In this document: one piece after another, positions 47,501 through 59,199 of the stretch
Numbering within the stretch: position 1 is the stretch's first letter
Layout of the letters: the number at the start of each line of letters is the position of its first letter
Origin: Spisula solida
Taxonomy: Eukaryota > Mollusca > Bivalvia > Venerida > Mactridae
Direction of reading: 5' to 3'
Assembly (NCBI GenBank): GCA_947247005.1
Contig: OX365944.1
Location: 3,980,501 to 4,044,500, forward strand
Length of the DNA stretch: 64,000 nt
The notes under the pieces: model-generated
What the model was told of the DNA's origin: nothing
Database searches by the model: none
Seen by the model: only the letters and a program-made list of their open reading frames with translations
Translations under genes and position numbers: made by a program

Positions 47501-49719
47501 TGAACACTCTCCACACGTCTGTATGGACAAGGCTTCCATGGGGCCATAAACGTTTATTGAACAGTCTTGTTTAAGATTGCTCATAGGTTAAACAGGGTTG
47601 ATGGTCTTCTACTGTGTCCAAATCGTTCTACAAATGACCGATGTTATTGAGATAATGTGGTGTGTTACTGTTGTTGTTGCTGCGTCCTGCAATTACAGCA
47701 TTGCATGTCTGATTTTTAGCAAATCCGCTGATAATACCTTTGGGGCGTTTCAGTCCACTTGATTGGCAAGGTATTTTATTATGTATATAATGATCGAGAG
47801 ACATGAGTGGAAGATGCTCAGTAAAAAAGACAGAAGAACACATTTCATTATCTGTCAAAATATACATAAATTAGTTATTCATTTGTGTTAGCAAAATGCG
47901 TATTTCTTAACACAATTGCATCTTTTACCAACATCTATTATTAGATTACAGATCCTTCGTTGAATACCCGTGTTGCAAACGTTGCGAAGATTTGGAAAGG
48001 TTGCTGTGCCGATGTACTTAATGCGGAACAGTATTGTTTGAAATGTAAGTGATGATCTAAGTGCAGGATTAAGGTTGGGATATAGAAAAAAAATCTTCAT
48101 TTTCAGTAATCTCTTCTGGATACAGTTACTAGTATATGCCCTTGAAGATATCGTCGTCTTCGAAGAGTAAGGTCGTACGTGCTACATACGACCTTATAAG
48201 ACACATCCATATTCGCAATTTGCATCATTAAATACATCTTGTTAACAATATTTGTCAAGAAATTCGGAAGAGGACATGTTGGCGAAACTGACGTGGAAAA
48301 AGTTTGTTTTTCCCTAAGTTAAAGAGTTGTTTTCAAACAGTATTTTCGTGTTTTCTCAAATGGCATTTTTGCACTAACGCCCTTATTTGTCTAAGACAAC
48401 AATGTACGAAATATCATTGCAGTGTGTTGCTTCATTGAACCATATTAGGTCGAGTTGTTTGCGAGAGCGTATGTCGAACGAGTTGCGGCATACACTAGCA
48501 ACAGGTGAGAGATAATACAGCCCAATGAATCAACACACTGTGTACAGTCGTTTTCCTTTTGTTATAAACATATACCAACAAAATGAAAACAGAGCGTAAT
48601 CGTGTTATATTTACCATATTTTATTATGTCTATTTTGATCAACAACGTCCAATGTAAAAGAACTACAACATGGAGGAATACAAAAACAACATAGTCTACA
48701 CACATCGTACAAGCATGGTTCGGATTTTGAGAAAAACGCGAATGCATGATACAGAAAATTTACTAGGGCTTCTTGTATGCTACTCTGCGATTTGACCTGT
48801 GTTTGTAACAATTAATTGATATGGATATGACAAAACGACTCTTGTTTTTTGCATAGTTAGCACAAACAATATTTGATTACATGTATTTAATAATGTTCTA
48901 TTCCAGTCCCTGCTAACTTGAGCATTGATCAGAAAGCACTGATGTTGGGTGGAGTCTTCATGGTGGTATGCTCATTTTCACGTCTTACATTCTTCTATTT
49001 TGTGATTCCTAGTTCAATGAGTATTGTTGTTCTAACGACAGCGTTACGAATATTCGATAGTCTATTTGTCTTCTGGACTTGCGTGGCCAATTTCAGAATG
49101 AAAAGCTGGTACTGTTTTATCTAAGCATTTACGATAATCTGAAACTTAAAATTTAGACTCTATGTAATCCATTAAAAGTTGCAAATTGTGGTTAGGGGTT
49201 TATTATATTAATGATGTTTCAGTAAATGCATTCCTTCAAACCACATATGTTCCTAATTTGTATTTGTTCAAGAATTATGAATCCTTTAAATTTGTTCGTA
49301 AATTTACGATGTCCGTGCTTTGATAAAACTCTACCTATGTGTTTGAAAAAGGAGCGCAATGTTTACCCATATGTTCATTAGTAATATGGTGGTTTGTAGA
49401 TTGGCCAATGATCTTGATCAGCACAATGGTATTAGAGCTATTTAAGTTCCAGGGCTACTGTTTGGTATAATGTTCACCTTGCTTTATGAACTTTATTGAA
49501 TTCAAGGTCAGTTTTAAAGCACTGAGTCAAAGTTTAAAGCTAAACTGAACATTCCGTGTGCACAGCTGCACATGTTGTATTCAAATTTCATGAACTTTAA
49601 TAGACCACCAATGTGTTGTGTTGTTTCATTGTGATGTACAATTTATTTCTGTTTTCGTGTGTTTTAAGGAATACCTGATAATAGAACAGGAGAAACAGGG
49701 TGGTGGCGGTGGTGGTTAA
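38531..49719 (+). CDS. Phospholipid scramblase, tandem gene 1 (about 245 aa, nine coding exons)
   Basis: Scramblases of the PLSCR family move phospholipids between membrane leaflets and some act in the nucleus. Exons: 38531-38558, 38914-39009, 39294-39371, 44857-44933, 46143-46270, 46706-46826, 47945-48044, 48907-48965, 49669-49719; all introns GT-AG and all phases close. The ATG is chosen because an in-frame TGA lies nine bases before it and the same start fits gene 2. Visible family features: STPAPESLKYLAALDELVI; GFETQNRYAILN; Cys-rich CCTGCCWCGAGSC, matching the palmitoylated Cys cluster of PLSCR1; CTDDIDFP; KIWKGCCADVL; FPANLSIDQKALMLGGVFMV with the terminal hydrophobic segment. It lacks the Pro-rich N-terminus of PLSCR1. 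The Ca2+ loop reads NAEQYCLKFPAN, with Asn at the first and last acidic positions. The C-terminus ends in Gly6. Intron 3 (5.5 kb) hosts a hairpin-ended repeat and a duplicated exon edge. No expression evidence is available here. Confidence 0.93.
42092..43233 (+). mobile_element. Hairpin-ended tandem-repeat element, copy 3, in scramblase 1 intron 3
   Basis: AAAAGCTCCGCGAGTCTCA, TGTGTCGCCTGA (42111-42122), several ~159-bp units with GACAAAGTTATGCTCCGGAC, a GCCGCCGCCGCC tract, and the hairpin ending TCAGGCGACACA (43218-43229). Same orientation as the copy at 6527 and closely similar to it. Confidence 0.78.
44690..44770 (+). repeat. Duplicated intron/exon edge: decoy of scramblase 1 exon 4
   Basis: An 81-bp stretch is repeated 113 bp downstream at 44803-44883, where it leads into the real exon 4. 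Both copies contain CACTATTTATAG and GAATCCAGTGCTGC. The upstream copy soon diverges, meets TAA after about a dozen codons and has no GT donor nearby, so it cannot serve as an exon. Confidence 0.88.
45106..45262 (+). repeat. Single unit of the receptor-site-bearing repeat, in scramblase 1 intron 4
   Basis: Shares TTTGTAAAACACGTATG, GACCTACTAACCT, AAAGCGTTCTTGAGT and GAACGGAAACCATTT with 14593-14884. Contains AGGTCACAGTGACCT at 45140-45154 overlapping TGACCTTTGACCT at 45149-45161. Confidence 0.78.
47366..47572 (-). mobile_element. Pearl-like element, copy 3, in scramblase 1 intron 6
   Basis: TTTATGCCCCCGTATCGATA, TCCCGATC inverse, a CCGTCCGTTCGTCCGTCCGT array, GGTTAACCCACATTGACCGT, one shortened core, then GCTTCCATGGGGCCATAAAC and ACAGTCTTGTTT. 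It is shorter than the copies at 15554 and 24645. Confidence 0.7.
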
Positions 49720-51632
49720 AACGAGCGCTTCTCATCAGGAAATTGCTGCAGTTTGGGGATAATTATACATGCAGTGTTTGAATTATTGTATTAGAATTCG
49801 ATATGCGTTATTATCATTGTGATTTCAATCCCTTTAAAAAGATAGTTTTCTCAGTTTTGTAAACAGTTTGGATTGAAATTTGTATTGCGTTTCTTTATTT
49901 CAAAGCACCATCCTTCAAATTTATAAGTGGTGTGAATTGCTTGCTCTGTATTTAAAGATATTATAAAATAACTGTTATTCTATCACCTTTCCTTCTTGAA
50001 AAAGGAGGAATAGAAAGTATTTTAGTTTCAAAATAGTGTTAAACCAGGATAAGATTTGGATAAATCATATTTACAGTCAGACCGTAGTGACATAAAAAGT
50101 TGTGTTGATAATCTAAAGGTTTGGATATTTAAGGCTAATCGTAAAGTATTTCCTTAGTCATTGCCATTACTTTGCACATGTTACTTAAGGGAATGCCCTG
50201 TTGTGATCATAACATAGATGAGATACTAGTAACACGTTCTTTTGTTCTAATGGTACTTTATATGTATTATGTTTATGATTACTAGTAATTATCACGGATA
50301 AGACTATACTCTGTATCCAAAATATGTAATTTGGTATTTCAAGTTTTATTCTTTCAAATGAGTGTACATACATTCATACAGTTTTACCACTATAGAGTGT
50401 ATTTTTGTACTAAATCTTTATCTTGTAGGTGTGCCTCAAATATTGTAATACTGTATAGTATAGTACAAAATATGATCTTGAATTGTAAACATGGATTGTA
50501 TTTTATATTTTTATATCGACTATGTGTATAAATTCATGTTAATCTCAAATTGCTATTTTATTAGTTTAGTGTTGTTTTTTATACTTTATTCTATGATCTG
50601 GTGAATAAAACTTGATGATCGTCGATAAATTGTTTGTTTGTTTTTTTGTCTTCATTTCATAATACATGTACGTGTATATATATTGGTTTTGTGAGCTGGG
50701 AATATTTCTCGAATGCAGTCAAGCAAAAATATTATATTTTGAAATCAAGTGAAATGTTTCCAATGTTTTACAACCAATATTTTACGTTTAATGTAGAGAA
50801 AGTCTTCTTTGTGAAACTCCTCTTACAATACTCCGGGAATTTGTACAAAATATTTACTGAACCATTGTAACATTTGTGTCATATTTACTATCAAAATGTG
50901 CGAATAGTAGAGGGAGCAGTCTATTTTTGTATAGTGAAAACGATAAGAGTAAATCAGACAGGAAATGCAGCAACCGAAATAGCAGAGCACGAAAGGCATA
51001 TAAAAGAACAATATACAAACTGTAAGATATGCGTACCAGGTGTAAATGTCGAATACCGAGTTTTGAAAGCTTGGTTGACTATTTGAGTTTGATAAATATT
51101 ATTGTTGATGGTTTTAGAGCTTAAAATCAGATCTATAGCACCATTTTCTAGTAAGTAGGTAGACAAAACGTTTATGTTGAAAGGGGTTTAAACCGGAGCT
51201 TTTTAAAAATTCAGAGTACAAAAGAAACAAAAAAGAACACACCAAAAGAAAAAACACACGTATTTTACAAACACTACAAAAATAACAAGAAAAAAGAACC
51301 TGGACATGTACAAGAACACGACAGCATGCCGACTAAGTTAGTCAAACATAACTGGAGTAAGAACCGCCAAGAACGAATCACCGACGGTCACATACCACAA
51401 GCTCAACCCAAAAGGGAACTCCCATCAGAAACAGTAAACATGAATTAGTCCTATGCTGGGCTTGAAAGTTACAAAGCGACACATGAAGAGCACATTGTAA
51501 CAATTATGCACATTGACAAACAGTGTCCTTTTTTAACAATAAAGTAGACAAAGCATACATAAAATACATTTACGTGTTGGTCTTCTGCCTTGGTACACAC
51601 AATGTCAAATGGCACCGGTGACCATTAACGTT
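49720..51632. other. 3' UTR and spacer between the scramblase genes
   Basis: No further coding exon. The interval 50940-51470 resembles 55600-55890 loosely (GACAGGAAATGCAGC, AGTCAAACAYAACYGGA, CACCATAAGC-like text) and looks like an old repeat. Confidence 0.45.
50604..50609 (+). terminator. Candidate polyadenylation signal of scramblase gene 1
   Basis: AATAAA about 0.9 kb after the stop codon, followed within 35 bases by a T/TG-rich stretch (ATTGTTTGTTTGTTTTTTTG). Assignment is positional only. Confidence 0.45.
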
Positions 51633-51806
51633 GGGTTTTGGCGCTAACCATGTTCACCATAGTTCAACTGGAGACCGTGAAAACCTTGAACAGTGGTCAA
51701 ACTATGGTCGAACCATCGCTAGTTCGCTTTTATTCTTGTTCAGACTAGACTACAGTAAATGCGGAGATAATCGAACAAGACTAGACTACAGTTAGCGCCA
51801 AAACCC
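51633..51806. mobile_element. 174-bp MITE with perfect 16-bp TIRs
   Basis: GGGTTTTGGCGCTAAC at the left is exactly inverted as GTTAGCGCCAAAACCC at the right. Inside, AAGACTAGACTACAGT has an imperfect neighbour 40 bp upstream. No clean target duplication was found. Confidence 0.68.
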
Positions 51807-52582
51807 TGCTTCTGTGCTTAACGTGCATCAAATCTTACATACCCCAGACAACATTAAAATAGGACTTAGTAAATAAACATTTCCCACCATCAAATGCCCC
51901 ATATAAACAAAAAGGCCACATTGACAGGTTTTTAAAGAATATTAAGCATGAACCATACATGAACAAATCCTGAGTAACACAGAAAGTACCCAAGCAGTCA
52001 TGTTTAAGACGTTCCGAATAAAACAACGTTGCTGTCATAAATTTGGAAAACATTTTCGTCCGTCCGTTGTTTACGATTGTAGGTTACATATTGAGCCTAA
52101 TTGTGTTTTTGGCGCCAACAACTGTTACATTCTGGTCTGGTTCGATTTTCTGCGCATGTCTGGTTTCTCCAGGCGACAAAACTGCGTTAAGGTAGTTTCA
52201 AAATGGTGCCGATGAAACAAGAATAAAAGCGAACGATTTGGGTTGGTCATTTCATGTTAATTTAATCATGTCTCCGTGTGCTAAGATTTATATTGGTACA
52301 ATATTTTCTACAGTCTAATACTAGACGATGTTATATATGTTAATATATTGACTATATTCTACTTAAAATTAAAATGAAATACACGCGACAAAAGTTATCA
52401 GTCGGTTTTCGATCCCCGTCCCCTCTGGATCCGCGCATGCGTGGTTAGTCATGTTGTATAATATAATGCAGACACAGCATACACGCAGCTAGATGAATGA
52501 TCACTGCAGTGTTTTATTCCGATATGTTCCATATTACAACAAATACAGGTGAATAAGAACTTCTAGCATCAATACAGACATT
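51807..52582. other. Upstream region of scramblase gene 2
   Basis: Contains another TTTTTGGCGCCAACAACTG-like fragment near 52106. An apparent acceptor (AATACAG) is followed by GTGAAT, as in gene 1, suggesting a shared design with a non-coding upstream exon that I cannot locate. Confidence 0.35.
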
Positions 52583-55500
52583 ATGGAATTGACAAAACAA
52601 CCACAGCAAAGTAAGTTGATTTATATATATTGTGTTGAAACATTACTTTTTATCAAAATCACGTTCTTGCATAATTATATCAACAACTTCAAACTTCAAT
52701 CTACAAAATATTCCAATGGAAGGAAGTGGTTATTATTGTGTCTCCACAAGGGCCACATAGTGTACAGCACTAGTACGTCAATCACACATGGTTGGGGTTC
52801 CATTGTTAACCAAAGTCTTCAAAGTCCACAGTGATTGCACTTATACTTATAGTGAACTATTGTCTGGTCCCGGTACTTATACTGATAGTTAACATCGTCT
52901 GGTTCCGGGTGTTCTTGATAGCAGATGCGTAGCTTCCTATAGGCACTGTTGACACGTGCCTACACATTTTCCAAGGTTATGAAAAACATAAAAATGCCAA
53001 AAATGCGATACAAAATCGATGGGATAGAGGATATACCGTATGCGTATTACATGTGTCTATCACCACTGGATGTTCTCGATGAACTCGCCTGTGACATTGA
53101 ATTAAATATTATATCTATGTGACATCTGTGAGCTGGGTTTCGTTCGTGGCTTTTACTCAAGTGTAATAGATTTCTGGACTACGGAGTCCATTACGCCAAT
53201 AGATCAAAAACTGAAATTGTCATCATATACTACATGATTAATAAGTGTATATTTAGAAACATTGTCTAGTGTACACGTACATGGACCTGTTTGGGGGCAT
53301 CTTTTTTAGCACGCACTCATATTCTTTTATAAATGTAGCTTCTGTGTACAAATTTTGTTTTAGATGTATTATAAATAGTAGGAGGTTGAGTATTGCAATA
53401 CATGGAACAAGAATTGTTGTTCCAGTTGAGATTGGATTATCCACTCCGACACCAGACAGTTTGAAGTACCTTGCAGAACTGGATGAACTTATTATAGACA
53501 AGATAGTTAAGGCAACAGAAGGTAACGTTCGGACATTTATTTGAATTCAGTGTCTGAGCATTAGTGATTCATCACTGTGAACAAGAGTGTTACTACCTTT
53601 TAGAGATACAGTGTAATCTGAGAAAACCGAACACATTCCGGACCACTTGATTTGTTCGGATTTCATAAATTGTTTTATTTTTTATCTTAAATGTGTAGTA
53701 GTTGGACTTGATCGGTGTTGATTGATAGCAGGCACCAATATGTGCATAATATGCATTTAATGAGGGTCATTAACGAATATGAAGACAAGCATACCTTTTA
53801 TTTACACCACTCGTTATAATGCCAATGGTAATATCGCAAAATATAGTGTATTGAGATATTTTACCTAAAGTAAATATTATATATTGCAAAATGTCAATAT
53901 CGGAAACAATCAAGGATTACCTCCAAATGGGACATCAGCTTGAGAAAGTCGCCCAAGTTCCACGACTATATATTTAATAGTTATTGCGACATTAATGCTA
54001 TATAAGAAAAGTTATATAAGTCCAAACTTAGGCAACGAACTCACTTTGATTAACATTACATGGTTATCTGCCTTGTTGTAATGGATTACATTTTGATAAT
54101 GATTAATAACAATGAATAATTTTGAGAAATGTTTTCTTAAAATAAACTTGAAATCATAACCCCGAAACTAAAGTACTAGTAATGCTGATACACACGACTG
54201 GGCTAAAATAGTCAGCTATTAGACCGATTCGTTATTAACAACATTTATGTCGGCGGAAATGAACTTTAAATTTGTGTTACAGTCTTGGCTAGGAACAGGT
54301 ATGCTATCATGAACAAAGAAGAACAACAGATATTCTATGTGGAAGAAGGTAAATGGTTTATTACTTTTTTCTGTTATAAATATTCACGTAGTATTCCAAA
54401 ACACTAATTTGAATTATGAATTTCCAGGAATGCATTAATTATTTGACAAAACGCCTTTCAAACAACAACTTTCCATAATGGATATTTATTGACATATCTG
54501 AATGTATTTTGAAAAGAGATCAATGCAGTAAGAAGCATTTGATAAGTCAGTAATTGGCAAACTAAATCATTATTAATTAGGACCTAAGCATTGACTCATG
54601 GTGTATGTTAAATGTTGTTGTGTAGTTGATCAGTTAACGACAATGAATAGAAACATTTTTATCACATAAGCTGCGGTCCAGGAGTGCCGTAAAGCCGTGC
54701 CGTAAATGTCGTTTGCCACTCCCAGACTGTGCAATAAATATTTAAATGAGCTTGACGTGACGTTAGCCAATCCATGCATTGATCCGTCAGTGGCGTCAGG
54801 ATAATATCAACGTCGCCATGACGTCGCGCTCATTGTACCGCTGAATTTTGGCTGAAGCATATGCAGCGTACATCATCCTTTTAAACAACAACAACTTTCA
54901 TTTGACATTAAGTAATACAACATTACTTCTAGTCTACAACAAAAAGTGCAGTGATAAGCAATGCAAATTTCACATCCCCAGTATAGAGTAAAATATGGAG
55001 TATAAATAATTTTAAGCAGAAGCTAAATTATTTCGATAAAGTTCGCAAAATAATACATTAATAATTATTTATCTAATTCTTTTCTTCGGTTATTTGCAAA
55101 ATACAGATATTTTGATAGGTTTATAATAGTTTTCTTGTTTTTTGACAGCAAAAGATTATCAAATTTCTGTAAAGTTGGCCAGGTAAAATAATATGATTTT
55201 AAATATATTTTACGTAAATCTGAATATATAGGGCATGTAAGAAGAAAGTGATACTCGTTTTCCACAGTTTTGGATGTACAAAATTTACATATTCTTTCTG
55301 ATCTTTCAATGTTATACAATAATGTGCAATTTTTAAGGTTATGTGATAAATAGAATCTTTCATTCGTACTCATTACATACGAGTTTTATTAAACTCGTCG
55401 ACAAAAACAATATGACACTCGGCTTTATATTTTGTCCACTCGTTTAATAAAACTCGTATGTAATGAGCACTCATGCAAGATCCTCTATTTACTATTCGCA

Positions 55501-58500
55501 GAAACCATTGCTTCTGGACGATGGTACAATCCTATCGAACGTGGATTTCAGCTTCGTTTAACAGACAACAATCAGCTGGTTCGTACACATTCCTATAAAG
55601 ATGAGAACAAATCGGGAAGGGAATGTAGCACTCAGCAGACACACCAGAGCACGAGAGTCACACAAACAGAAAAAAGGAAGTCACAAGGACAACGCCAAAT
55701 TCTCAATGAAACTAAACACAGCTCTACAAAACACAACAGCCTTCTCCGACAACCTGTCGCCTAAGTCAGTCAAACACAACCGGATAAAGAGCGAGGAGAC
55801 GAGAACGAATAACATGAACGATCACACACCATAAGCACAATCCACACAGCAACACACAACAGAAACACTATACATGCCATATTGAAAGAAATGCAGAACT
55901 ATAAAGTTGCACATAGCATCACTTTTAACATCACAAATAAGGAATACAATGTAAAAAGATTATATTAAGTCAGACAGGGAAGGCAGCACTCAACTTAACC
56001 AGCATAGCCTAGAAAACATTAAAAACACAAAGCACAATGCCCAACAGGACCAACCGAGCACAGGAAACATAAAACACATAAAGGCACAATGCCCAACTAA
56101 ACAAGCGCAGATCCGCCCAAGTCCAAGCTGTCGAAAAGTATAATAAATTATAACTAGCTGAGTCCATTTTCACCGTATTTCTCTTTATTGAAAGACCAAA
56201 TGTACAATATGTGGTAGTCCTCTCAACAGATCACCGACTTTGATAAAAATTATTTGCACCTACGCGTCAATTTCTCGTGCATGTTACGTGTTTTGATGCT
56301 TCATGGTTCAGTGAACCGCTGTTTTTAATTTTGAAGAAAAACGTTATTAATCCAATATTGCGTTATTCAATAGCATACACAATAAATGTCATGCAGAAAT
56401 ATTCATAAATAAAAAGGTTATACGGTAAAATCCCACTTTTAAGATTTTGTGAGTGTATGACTGTTTGTTATATATATTATGCAATATATCAGTATATTTA
56501 AGTTACAATACGTCAAATAGTCAATATAAGCTGTAATACTTCAAATAATCAATATAAGTTGTAAAGAAATTAAAAAACAATTGCTAAAAGAGTTATAAAT
56601 ATTGACTGTTCGCAGTTTTATTGTAAAAAGCGAATTGTAATTACCAACACTTTAGAATTTAAACTTGTTCTTATATTATGTAGGAAATAATGAGATTTAC
56701 CCGAGACTTTAAGTGGTGTGCTGGCTGTTGTTGGTGCGGAGAAGGTTGCAGTAATTTGACAATAAAGATAGAACATCCTGTAGGCAATGAGATTGGCAGA
56801 ATAACGACTGGGTAAGTGAATAAAAGTGATTTATGAATGCACACAGAAATAGCGTTAATATCATCGTGACCATGCAGTACGTTCAATGTGTTAGTTTCTT
56901 ATTTAGCCTATTTCGACCGAACGAAATCTATTGATTTCACATACTGTTCTTCTCGTGCATTTCGTGATGCGCTGTTTCTGTTTAGTGCTGCCTTGCATGT
57001 GCGATTTGTTTTTATAGGAGAAAACGTTTGACCCGTCGCTAATTAATCCTTGTGTGTTTTCGTTATTGTACCGTAAGAATGTTTTGATTGGTTGAAATAA
57101 CAATTCCGATTGGGCAACGGATAAGCACGGATATTCAAAGATAACATGTTAAATGTTTTAGACTATACAATGTGTCTTTTTATACATGTAGGTAGGAGTC
57201 ACGAAGTGAATGTGCTCAGAATATTAGTACGTGTCAAACCAAATTGTCTGACCCTTTCAGTAGGTGTGACACGATGGAATAACATTTACGAAATATCACA
57301 AATTTTAAAGCGAATCATGTCTATACACACAAGTTAAAGATTACTTACTAGTATCCTGTTAATTAAATTTAACTTATAATACCTTAGGCATCAAAAGCTC
57401 GTGGATTTGTTTATCAATATTAAGACGTTAGATATTTTTCAGTAATGCCATGTGCGGGTACAATATAAAGTTTCTTGATAAGGAGGGGAATCATGTGTAC
57501 AGCATATGGGATACACAATGTGCTTTCCAAGCATTCTGCTGTACCAAAGATGTTGATTTCCCGGTAAGTGAATCACTTATAGGGTCAGTATAATAATGCA
57601 TACGTTACATGAAGTTTGTTACTGTGCGACCTTACAACAACCGCATAAATAGTTGCCTTGTTCTGATCGTAAAAACAGAAAATCAACATGAAAGGATCAA
57701 ATAATCGACTTATTGACGGATACATACTTTGTTACTTTCACGCTAACGTAACTGGACTTTTAACGTTGGTGTATTCTAGAGCTGTACCCGGGATTTATTA
57801 ACCGGAGAAAACCGAAATGGCCGATGTTTCACTATTGCCGAATGTTCAAATCTACATTTCACAAAGTGTGTTGCTTTGGAGAAATGAGAGAATCTTATTC
57901 TAGTAAACAATTATATAAACGTGACAGTATCATATGAATACCGCGATTCTGTGATAATTTAGAAAATTTCTATGTATAAAACATGTTTTATTTGTAAAAA
58001 TGTATGATTTTTCTATCACCTAACTTGAAGATTACAGATCCTACGTTGACGAGTCATATTGGAAACATTTCGAAGGTTTGGAAAGGTTGTTGTGCCGATG
58101 TACTTGGTGCGGATCGGTATAACTTGAAATGTAAGTGATTTGTTATAAGTCAGCGTAAGTTGGGGGCACATGAAAATCTAAACAGTTTAAGATTTTCAAA
58201 GGAAGTTTAGTTTTGAGGCTATCATATTACAAAGAAGCAATATGAAATACCATATAAAAATTAAACTTCAATCATTGATAGCATGCTGGGATACTCACTG
58301 TTGATACCCGTATGTAGTCCATCCGTCTGTCCGTCCAATTATTTTATTATCTTTTTACCATATTAGCATTGTGGGTCGTTATTCTTACATACAAATGTAG
58401 TAAACAACATTAACAAGGGTGACGTTATGAATAGCACATTTATGTATTTTGAATACAGGTATGTACCATTTATATTTATTATCGGTATTATATTTTCTCC

Positions 58501-59144
58501 GTAGTTTTATCACGCATGTTAATTAAATTAACATGCGTGGTTTTATGTACGTGTATTTTAATGTTCTATTTTAGTTCCCGCTACCATGAGTATTGATGAG
58601 AAATTACTGATGCTAGGTGGCGTCTTCATGGTGGTATGTTCATTTTCAATGCTTACATTTATTTGTCGATTCTTTGTTTATTGTCTAAATCAGGATTTAT
58701 AACCACTCCTATTTATTTTGCATTGATCGAGTTTGGCCAAGAAAATAAGTTATACATGTACATACATTTATGTTTTAACTGCGTGAAATTCGAAATTTAC
58801 ACATTTACGAACTTCAGGTTAATTAATTAAATGGCTTCTTATACAAAGATCCATTATAAACGTATTCCGGATATGCCCATAAATAGAATGAAGATACTGT
58901 ATTATTGTTCTGCTATAAATTTCAATGATAAGTAGGACCAAGAAAAGGAAATATGTTTTAATTGAATGAAATTCGAAATCCACACATATACGAACTTTTT
59001 ATCCAAAGATAATTTACAAACGTGTATGCACAAAACTAGAATGAAGATATACTGTATAATTGTTGTGCTATGAATGGGTATTACAAATGTTTATACACAT
59101 GTGTTTTGTAGGCATACCTGATCATAGAACAGCAGACTGAATGA
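52583..59144 (+). CDS. Phospholipid scramblase, tandem gene 2 (about 235 aa, nine coding exons)
   Basis: Paralogue of gene 1, 2.9 kb downstream on the same strand. Exons: 52583-52610, 53426-53521, 54283-54348, 55502-55578, 56684-56811, 57443-57563, 58031-58130, 58575-58633, 59112-59144. Lengths equal those of gene 1 except exon 3 (12 bp shorter) and the last exon. An in-frame TGA lies 30 bases before the ATG. Features: STPTPDSLKYLAELDELII; NRYAIMNKEEQQIFYVEE; WYNPIERGFQLRLTDNNQL; Cys-rich WCAGCCWCGEGC; CTKDVDFP; KVWKGCCADVLGADRYNLK; MSIDEKLLMLGGVFMV. The Ca2+-loop equivalent reads GADRYNLKFPAT, again without the first and last Asp. The C-terminus is AYLIIEQQTE with no Gly tail. Intron 3 contains a LINE fragment and intron 4 a dispersed repeat. 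The same exon layout makes tandem duplication the simplest origin; whether both are expressed is unknown. Confidence 0.92.
55065..55373 (-). mobile_element. LINE RT C-terminal fragment in scramblase 2 intron 3
   Basis: Minus-strand text FYLSHNLKNCTLLYNIERSE, ICKFCTSKTVENEYHFLLTC and CPIYSDLRKIYLKSYYF is the Cys-containing C-terminal domain (CxxC...HFLLxCP-x-YxxLR) found at the end of many LINE ORF2 proteins. The frame runs to a stop at 55065. Reverse transcriptase and endonuclease are missing. It ends about 130 bp before exon 4 of the scramblase. Confidence 0.8.
55369..55467. repeat. 26-bp perfect inverted repeat ahead of scramblase 2 exon 4
   Basis: The arm from CTCATTACATACGAGTTTTA (55369-55394) is exactly inverted at 55442-55467, spacer 47 nt. 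The left arm overlaps the start of the LINE fragment, so the right arm is a small inverted copy of LINE sequence. The right arm lies 34 nt before the CAG acceptor. Confidence 0.9.
55957..56165 (+). repeat. Dispersed 'GTCAGACAGGGA' repeat in scramblase 2 intron 4
   Basis: Nearly the same as 11968-12215: TTAAGTCAGACAGGGAAGGC, AACACAAAGCACAATGCCC, CCGAGCACAGGAAACATAAA, GATCCGCCCAAGTCCAAGC and a TAACTAGCTGA end. Confidence 0.78.
58511..58539. repeat. 29-bp perfect palindrome in scramblase 2 intron 7
   Basis: CACGCATGTTAATT and its exact inverse AATTAACATGCGTG are separated by a single A. The left half plus two bases also occurs at 63380-63395 beside the MITE described there. Confidence 0.9.
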
Positions 59145-59193
59145 TTAAAATGGCGGTTGCAAAGGATCTCGTCTGAAATGGGAGCGGCGGTAA

Positions 59194-59199
59194 AATAAA
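59194..59199 (+). terminator. Candidate polyadenylation signal of scramblase gene 2
   Basis: AATAAA 50 bases after the stop codon. No strong downstream T/GT-rich element, so a later signal is possible. Confidence 0.35.

Noticed and set aside
47945..47951. Alternative acceptor after ATTACAG in scramblase 1 exon 7
   Set aside because: It would drop seven bases and break the frame; the acceptor before ATTACAG keeps it and matches gene 2.
52457..52466. TATAATATAA as promoter of scramblase gene 2
   Set aside because: The context is AT-rich and the apparent acceptor before the ATG argues for a transcription start further upstream; position cannot be supported.
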